Of a stretch of 14,129 nt of DNA, positions 9,980 to 14,129 are shown piece after piece. The notes beneath the pieces were generated by a model. That model was not told the origin of the DNA, searched no databases, and worked only from the letters and a program-made list of their open reading frames with translations. A program made the translations under genes and the position numbers. This DNA comes from Aquincola sp. Lineage in GTDB: Bacteria > Pseudomonadota > Gammaproteobacteria > Burkholderiales > Burkholderiaceae_C. The stretch covers positions 1-14,129 of the forward strand of contig JAOUIM010000041.1 of assembly GCA_029884035.1 (NCBI GenBank). The letters are read 5' to 3'. Position 1 is the first letter of the stretch. Every line of letters begins with the position of its first letter.

Positions 9980-10759
9980 CTACCGGCCGATCTGCGCCCA
10001 GGGGAACAACTGGCGGTTGCCCCACTTGAACGCGAAGTCGCTGACCAGGCCGATGAGGCCGATCACGATGATGCCGAAGATGATCTGGTCGGTGGCCAGC
10101 AGAGCCTGGCTGTCGGTGATCATGTGGCCGATGCCCGACGAGGCACCGATCAGCTCGGCGACGATGACGTAGGTCCAGGCCCAGCCGAGCACGGTGCGCA
10201 GGATCTCGGCGATCTCGGGCGCTGCACCGGGCACCAGAACGCGGCGTACCAGGCTGGCGTCGCTGCTGCCCAGCGTGTACGCGGCTTCCACCAGGTCGCG
10301 CCGCGTATTGCCGACCGACACGCTGATCATCAGCACCAGCGAGAAGAAACTGCCGATGAAGATGACCGCGAGCTTCTGCGCCTCGCCGATGCCGGCCCAC
10401 AGGATCAGCAGGGGGATGAAGGCCGACGCCGGCAGGTAGCGCGCGAAGCTGACGAAGGGCTCGAAGAACGCCTCGATCGGCTTGTAGGCGCCCATTGCGA
10501 CACCAAGCGGCAGTGCGATCACCGCGGCGATGACGAAGCCGCCGACGACGCGGAACACCGTCATGCCCACATCCTTCGCGAACCCCATCTCGGCCAGCAG
10601 CACCCAGCCGCTCCTGAGCATCGCCAGCGGATCGGCCAGAAAGGTCTTCTGCACGAAGCCGCCGAAGGTGGCGATCGACCACACCGCGAAGAAGACGACG
10701 AAGAACGCCACGCCGAGCACGACCTTCGCGCCCGGGGTCACGGGCGTCAGCGGTTTCAT
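9980..10759 (-). CDS. ABC transporter permease, NitT/TauT (SsuC/TauC-like) class
   Basis: A 259-residue inner-membrane protein with about six hydrophobic segments, near residues 12-32, 67-90, 109-121, 127-147, 187-206 and 222-242. The ATPase-contacting EAA loop is clear at about 155-183 (DLVEAAYTLGSSDASLVRRV, then a VPGAAPEI stretch). The preceding ILWAGIGEAQKL is the usual form in SsuC/TauC-like permeases. It probably acts as a homodimer, as in that class. The ATG starts 10 bases after the binding-protein stop and the TAG stop is five bases before the ATPase start. The Shine-Dalgarno is weak, suggesting coupled translation. Confidence 0.91.
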   Translation of the reverse strand: MKPLTPVTPGAKVVLGVAFFVVFFAVWSIATFGGFVQKTFLADPLAMLRSGWVLLAEMGFAKDVGMTVFRVVGGFVIAAVIALPLGVAMGAYKPIEAFFEPFVSFARYLPASAFIPLLILWAGIGEAQKLAVIFIGSFFSLVLMISVSVGNTRRDLVEAAYTLGSSDASLVRRVLVPGAAPEIAEILRTVLGWAWTYVIVAELIGASSGIGHMITDSQALLATDQIIFGIIVIGLIGLVSDFAFKWGNRQLFPWAQIGR

Positions 10760-10769
10760 GGGCCTGCGC

Positions 10770-11711
10770 CTACTTGAGGAAGCGCGTGTCCGCCAACTTG
10801 CTCATGTCCGGCAGCGTCTTGATGATGCCGATCTCGAGCAGCAGGTCGGCCGCCTCCTTGCTGAACGTCCCATGCTCGCCGGCGAAGAACTTGGCGTTGG
10901 CCTCCCGGTCCTGCCAGCGCAGGTATTTCTGGCTGGCCTCGAACTGCTCGGCACTCTGCTTCACGTCGGCACCCATGATCTCGAAGCTCTTCTTCGGCTC
11001 CTTCTTGATCAGCTCGACGGCCTCGAAGTAGGAGTCCGCGAGCGCCTTCGCGGCCTTGGGGTTTTCGGTCAGGAACTTGGGCGTGCAGCCGAAGGTGTCC
11101 ATCACCATGGGATAGTCGAGCGTGGTGGCAATGATCTTGCCGGCTTCGGGCTTGGCGCGCACGGCGCCCAGGTACGGCTCGTAGGTCATCGCGGCGTCGA
11201 TACCGTCGGTGCCGGCGATCATCGCGTTGGCGGCGGGCTGCGGGCCCATATTGACCACCTTCACGTCCTTCACCGACAGGCCGTTCTTCTTCAGCATCCA
11301 CGCGAGGCCGAAATAGCCGGCGGTGCCGGGCGCGTCGGCCGCCACCGTCTTGCCCTTGAGGTCCTTGATGCTCGCAATCGACGGCTTGACCACCATGCCG
11401 TCAGCGCCGAAGCTCTTGTCCAGCTGGAAGATCTGCGTCGTCGGCACGCCGTTGGCGTTCCAGACGACCCAGGTCTCGACCGTGGTGGCCGCGCACTGGA
11501 TGTCGCCGGAGGCGATCGCCAGATGACGGTCCTTCTGCGGGATCTTCTTGATCGAGACATCGAGGCCGTTCTTCTTGAAGATGCCGGCCTCCTTGGCCAG
11601 CGTGAGCGGCGCGAATCCGGTCCAGCCGGACATGCCGATGGCGACCTGGGTCTCCTGGGCATGGGCGGCGAACGCGAGGACGGCGGATACGGCGAGCAAT
11701 GTCTTCTTCAT
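10770..11711 (-). CDS. Periplasmic substrate-binding protein, NitT/TauT (NMT1/SsuA-like) class
   Basis: A 313-residue exported solute-binding protein. It starts with a Sec signal peptide: MKK, a hydrophobic core and a predicted cleavage after AHA at residues 16-18. The mature part carries family features such as GWTGFAPLTLAKEAGIFKKN, IASIKDLKGKTVAADAPGT and the later YFEAVELIKKEPKKSFEIM segment, as in SsuA/TauA/NMT1-like proteins. It should capture a small organic solute and deliver it to the adjacent permease. The ligand cannot be read from sequence. Position directly after hutH, with 23 bases between, points to histidine, urocanate or a related imidazole. The ATG at 11711 is preceded by AAAGG at a seven-base spacing and immediately encodes the signal peptide, which rules out the longer upstream frame. 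Confidence 0.9.
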   Translation of the reverse strand: MKKTLLAVSAVLAFAAHAQETQVAIGMSGWTGFAPLTLAKEAGIFKKNGLDVSIKKIPQKDRHLAIASGDIQCAATTVETWVVWNANGVPTTQIFQLDKSFGADGMVVKPSIASIKDLKGKTVAADAPGTAGYFGLAWMLKKNGLSVKDVKVVNMGPQPAANAMIAGTDGIDAAMTYEPYLGAVRAKPEAGKIIATTLDYPMVMDTFGCTPKFLTENPKAAKALADSYFEAVELIKKEPKKSFEIMGADVKQSAEQFEASQKYLRWQDREANAKFFAGEHGTFSKEAADLLLEIGIIKTLPDMSKLADTRFLK

Positions 11712-11718
11712 GGACGGG

Positions 11719-11723
11719 CCTTT
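11719..11723 (-). promoter_or_regulatory. Ribosome binding site of the substrate-binding protein gene
   Basis: On the minus strand AAAGG lies seven bases before the ATG at 11711, in the 23-base gap after hutH. It is the clearest initiation site of the minus-strand block, fitting the high expression expected for a binding protein. Confidence 0.55.
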
Positions 11724-11734
11724 CGGTGGAGGTT

Positions 11735-13273
11735 TCAGACGGGAATCCAGAGCGCGGGCAGACCCGGCAGTGTATGGAAGATGCGCGACAGCGAGCCGTC
11801 GTGCACGAGTGCGGTGGCCGCTTCGATGTCGGGCGCGATCAGGCGATCCTCCGGCATCGCCGGGGAGCGCTGACGCAGCAAGGCATGCGCCGCCTCGAGC
11901 GGTGCAGAGCTTCGCAGCGGGCGCAGGAACTCGACGCCCTGCGCGGCGGCCAGCCACTCGATGCCCAGGATGTGCGCGACGTTTCGGATCATCGGCTGCA
12001 GGCGACGCGCCGCAAACGTGGCCATCGAGACATGGTCTTCCTGATTGGCGCTGGTGGGCAGCGAGTCGACGCTGGCCGGGTGGGCGTAGCTCTTGTTCTC
12101 GCTGGCCAGCGCCGCTGCCGTGACGTGGGCGATCATGAAGCCGCTGTTCAACCCCGCATTGGCCGTGAGGAACGGCGGCAGGCGCGAGACGTTGCTGTCG
12201 ATCAGCATCGCGATGCGACGCTCGGCGATGGCACCGACCTCGGCGATCGCGTTGGCCATCGCATCCGCAGCCAGCGCCACCGGCTCGGCGTGGAAGTTGC
12301 CACCGGAGATCATGCTGCCGTCGTCGGGGAAGACCAGCGGGTTGTCGGTCACCGCATTGGCCTCGCGCAGCAGGACCAGCGCAGCATGGCGCAACTGGTC
12401 GAGACAGGCGCCCACCACCTGCGGCTGGCAGCGCAGGCAGTACGGGTCCTGCACGCGATCGTCACCCTCGAGGTGGCTGGTGCGGATCGCGCTGCCGGCC
12501 AGCAGGCGCCGGTAGTACTCGGCCACGTCGATCTGTCCAGGCTGGCCGCGCAATTCGTGGATGCGCGGATCGAACGGACCGTCGCTGCCGCGTGCGGCAT
12601 CGACCGTCAGCGCGCCGATCACGAGCGCCGATTCGAGCACCGGCTCGAACGTGAACAGTGCGTGCAGCGCCATGGCGGTCGAGACCTGGGTGCCGTTGAT
12701 CAGCGCCAGGCCTTCCTTGGCTTCGAGCGCGAGCGGCGTCAGGCCCGCTGCTCGCAGCGCTTCGCCCGCGGGGCGGCGCGCGCCGTCGACCACGCACTCG
12801 CCCTCGCCCATCAGCGCCAAGGTCATGTGTGCCAGCGGCGCCAGGTCGCCCGAGGCGCCGACCGATCCCTGACTCGGGATCAGCGGCACCAGGCCGGCAT
12901 TGAACGCCGTGATCAGCGACTCGATCACGAGCGGCCGCACGCCGGAGTGGCCACGCGCCAGGCTCGCGGCCTTGAGTGCGAGGACCAGACGCACGATCGG
13001 CGCGGCCATCGGCTCGCCGACACCCACGCTATGCGAGCGGATCAGGTTGCGCTGCAGTGTGGCGAGGTCCTCGGCGCCGATCCGGGTGGACGCGAGCTTG
13101 CCGAACCCGGTGTTCACGCCGTAGACCGCGGACCTCCCTGCCGCGGCGGCCTGCACCACGGCCGCACTTCGCTTGACCGCAGCCCAGGCGCCGGCGTCGA
13201 GTTCGATCGCCTCGCCGCCGCGATGGATGGCGAGCAGCTGGTCGAGCGTCAGCCCTCCGGCAACGATGCGCAT
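11735..13273 (-). CDS. hutH: Histidine ammonia-lyase HutH
   Basis: A 512-residue enzyme that removes ammonia from L-histidine to give trans-urocanate, the first step of histidine breakdown, in the cytoplasm. The electrophilic MIO cofactor forms from Ala140-Ser141-Gly142 within GSVGASGDLAPLAH. Other family motifs are present: YGVNTGFGKL (from Tyr51), QRNLIRSHSVGVGEP, LINGTQVSTA, DPYCLRCQPQV, AVTDNPLVF, GGNFHAEPVA and SANQEDHVSMA. Length matches bacterial HutH (about 500-515). The start is the ATG of a TGATG junction in which the hutU stop and hutH start share one base, indicating translational coupling. No sign of truncation. The binding-protein gene of an ABC importer follows 23 bases downstream. 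Confidence 0.96.
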   Translation of the reverse strand: MRIVAGGLTLDQLLAIHRGGEAIELDAGAWAAVKRSAAVVQAAAAGRSAVYGVNTGFGKLASTRIGAEDLATLQRNLIRSHSVGVGEPMAAPIVRLVLALKAASLARGHSGVRPLVIESLITAFNAGLVPLIPSQGSVGASGDLAPLAHMTLALMGEGECVVDGARRPAGEALRAAGLTPLALEAKEGLALINGTQVSTAMALHALFTFEPVLESALVIGALTVDAARGSDGPFDPRIHELRGQPGQIDVAEYYRRLLAGSAIRTSHLEGDDRVQDPYCLRCQPQVVGACLDQLRHAALVLLREANAVTDNPLVFPDDGSMISGGNFHAEPVALAADAMANAIAEVGAIAERRIAMLIDSNVSRLPPFLTANAGLNSGFMIAHVTAAALASENKSYAHPASVDSLPTSANQEDHVSMATFAARRLQPMIRNVAHILGIEWLAAAQGVEFLRPLRSSAPLEAAHALLRQRSPAMPEDRLIAPDIEAATALVHDGSLSRIFHTLPGLPALWIPV

Positions 13274-14129
13274 CAGCGGCCCAGCATCGGCAGATTCATG
13301 TTGTGCTCGCGCGCGCAGGCCACGGCCTCCTCATAGCCCGCATCGGCATGGCGCATCACGCCGGTGCCCGGGTCGTTCCACAGCACGCGCTCGATGCGCT
13401 TGGCCGCGGCGTCGGTGCCGTCGCAGACGATCACCACGCCAGCATGCTGCGAGTAGCCCATGCCGACGCCGCCGCCATGGTGCAGCGACACCCACGTCGC
13501 CCCGCCCGCGGTATTGAGCAGCGCGTTGAGCAGCGGCCAGTCGGAAACCGCGTCGCTGCCGTCCATCATCGATTCGGTCTCGCGATTGGGCGAGGCCACC
13601 GAGCCGCTGTCCAGGTGATCGCGGCCGATCACGATCGGGGCCTTCAGCTCGCCTGACTTGACCATCGCGTTGAACGCGAGCCCCGCGCGGTGGCGTTCGC
13701 CCAGCCCGATCCAGCAGATCCGCGCCGGAAGACCCTGGAAGGCGATGCGCTCCTCGGCCATGTCGAGCCAGCGGTGCAGGTGCTTGTCCTCGGGGAACAG
13801 TTCCTTCATCTTGGCGTCGGTCTTGCGGATGTCTTCCGGATCGCCGGACAGCGCGACCCAGCGGAACGGCCCCTTGCCGCGGCAGAACAGCGGCCGGATG
13901 TAGGCCGGCACGAAACCGGGGAAGTCGAAGGCGTTGGCCACGCCCTGGTCGAACGCGACCTGGCGGATGTTGTTGCCGTAGTCGACGGTGGGCACACCCA
14001 TCGCCTGGAAGGCGAGCATCGCCTTGACGTGCACCGCACAGCTCTTCGCTGCCGCGTCGCGCAGCGCCGCATGCTGCGACGAGTCGCCCTGCGCTGCACG
14101 CCAGCGTTCGACCGTCCAGCCTACGTGCA
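13273..14129 (-). CDS. hutU: Urocanate hydratase HutU, C-terminal half, partial
   Basis: The minus-strand frame is open from the window edge (first full codon at 14127-14125) to a TGA at 13275-13273, giving 284 residues of the roughly 560 expected; the N-terminal and NAD-binding part lies outside. Urocanase adds water to urocanate to form 4-imidazolone-5-propionate, the second step of histidine degradation. The segment YIRPLFCRGKGPFRW holds the cysteine known as catalytic in Pseudomonas urocanase. FQGLPARICW is the classical urocanase signature. GSVASPNRETESMMDGSDAVSDWP and LHHGGGVGMGYSQHAG are also highly conserved. A GTG at 14034 lies inside the conserved domain and is not the start. The gene overlaps hutH by one base. 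Confidence 0.96.
   Translation of the reverse strand, partial: HVGWTVERWRAAQGDSSQHAALRDAAAKSCAVHVKAMLAFQAMGVPTVDYGNNIRQVAFDQGVANAFDFPGFVPAYIRPLFCRGKGPFRWVALSGDPEDIRKTDAKMKELFPEDKHLHRWLDMAEERIAFQGLPARICWIGLGERHRAGLAFNAMVKSGELKAPIVIGRDHLDSGSVASPNRETESMMDGSDAVSDWPLLNALLNTAGGATWVSLHHGGGVGMGYSQHAGVVIVCDGTDAAAKRIERVLWNDPGTGVMRHADAGYEEAVACAREHNMNLPMLGR

Noticed and set aside
10083..10682. N-terminal extension of the ATPase frame to 10682
   Set aside because: It is antisense-free but out of frame with the permease, which has intact membrane segments and EAA loop. The ATPase family begins at the ATG at 9974.
9960..10772. Similar TAGGCGC strings at the binding protein-permease and permease-ATPase junctions
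   Set aside because: Two short GC-rich matches around TAG stops are too little to claim a repeated regulatory element; chance is sufficient.
10530..11873. 447-codon open frame on the plus strand opposite the binding protein and permease
   Set aside because: It spans across the junction of two well-supported minus-strand genes and has no family features.
11699..13336. 545-codon open frame on the plus strand opposite hutH
   Set aside because: It is antisense to hutH, whose MIO motif and full-length family match are unambiguous, and its translation is Arg/Gln/His-rich with no domain.

Overview
This is a GC-rich window with almost no non-coding DNA, from what is probably a betaproteobacterium of the Burkholderiales. 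That placement rests on GC-rich third codon positions, the protein sequences and the gene neighbourhoods; no rRNA or tRNA gene is present to confirm it. It holds two tightly packed gene blocks that converge near position 9170. I see no RNA genes, mobile elements, CRISPR arrays or phage genes. No gap between genes exceeds about 45 bases.

The plus-strand block (1-9146) is an alpha-glucan/trehalose operon. It opens with the C-terminal end of a maltokinase, either stand-alone or as the tail of a TreS-maltokinase fusion. A small membrane protein with MscS-type conserved TM helices follows. Next come glgX (glycogen debranching), treZ (maltooligosyltrehalose trehalohydrolase) and treY (maltooligosyltrehalose synthase), and last an (alpha/alpha)6-barrel glycosidase resembling GH100 neutral/alkaline invertases and bacterial 'glycogen debranching' proteins. 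In the known pathway GlgX releases linear maltodextrins, TreY converts their reducing end to a trehalosyl unit and TreZ releases trehalose. The maltokinase belongs to the TreS/GlgE branch, which links trehalose and maltose back to alpha-glucan. The block therefore appears to carry both directions of the trehalose-glucan exchange.

The minus-strand block (14129-9192, read leftwards) is a histidine-utilisation segment. It contains the C-terminal half of hutU (urocanate hydratase) and complete hutH (histidine ammonia-lyase), which overlap by one base. Directly downstream lies a three-gene ABC importer of the nitrate/sulfonate/taurine (NitT/TauT) class: periplasmic binding protein, permease and ATPase, with gaps of 23, 10 and 5 bases. 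The layout suggests co-transcription with hut and import of histidine, urocanate or a related compound, although the protein class is normally associated with sulfonates, nitrate or pyrimidine precursors.

The points most worth following up are the GH100-like enzyme whose start lies inside treY, the NitT/TauT-class transporter coupled to hut genes, and the MscS-helix membrane protein lodged in the trehalose operon. I did not find a clearly unprecedented system.
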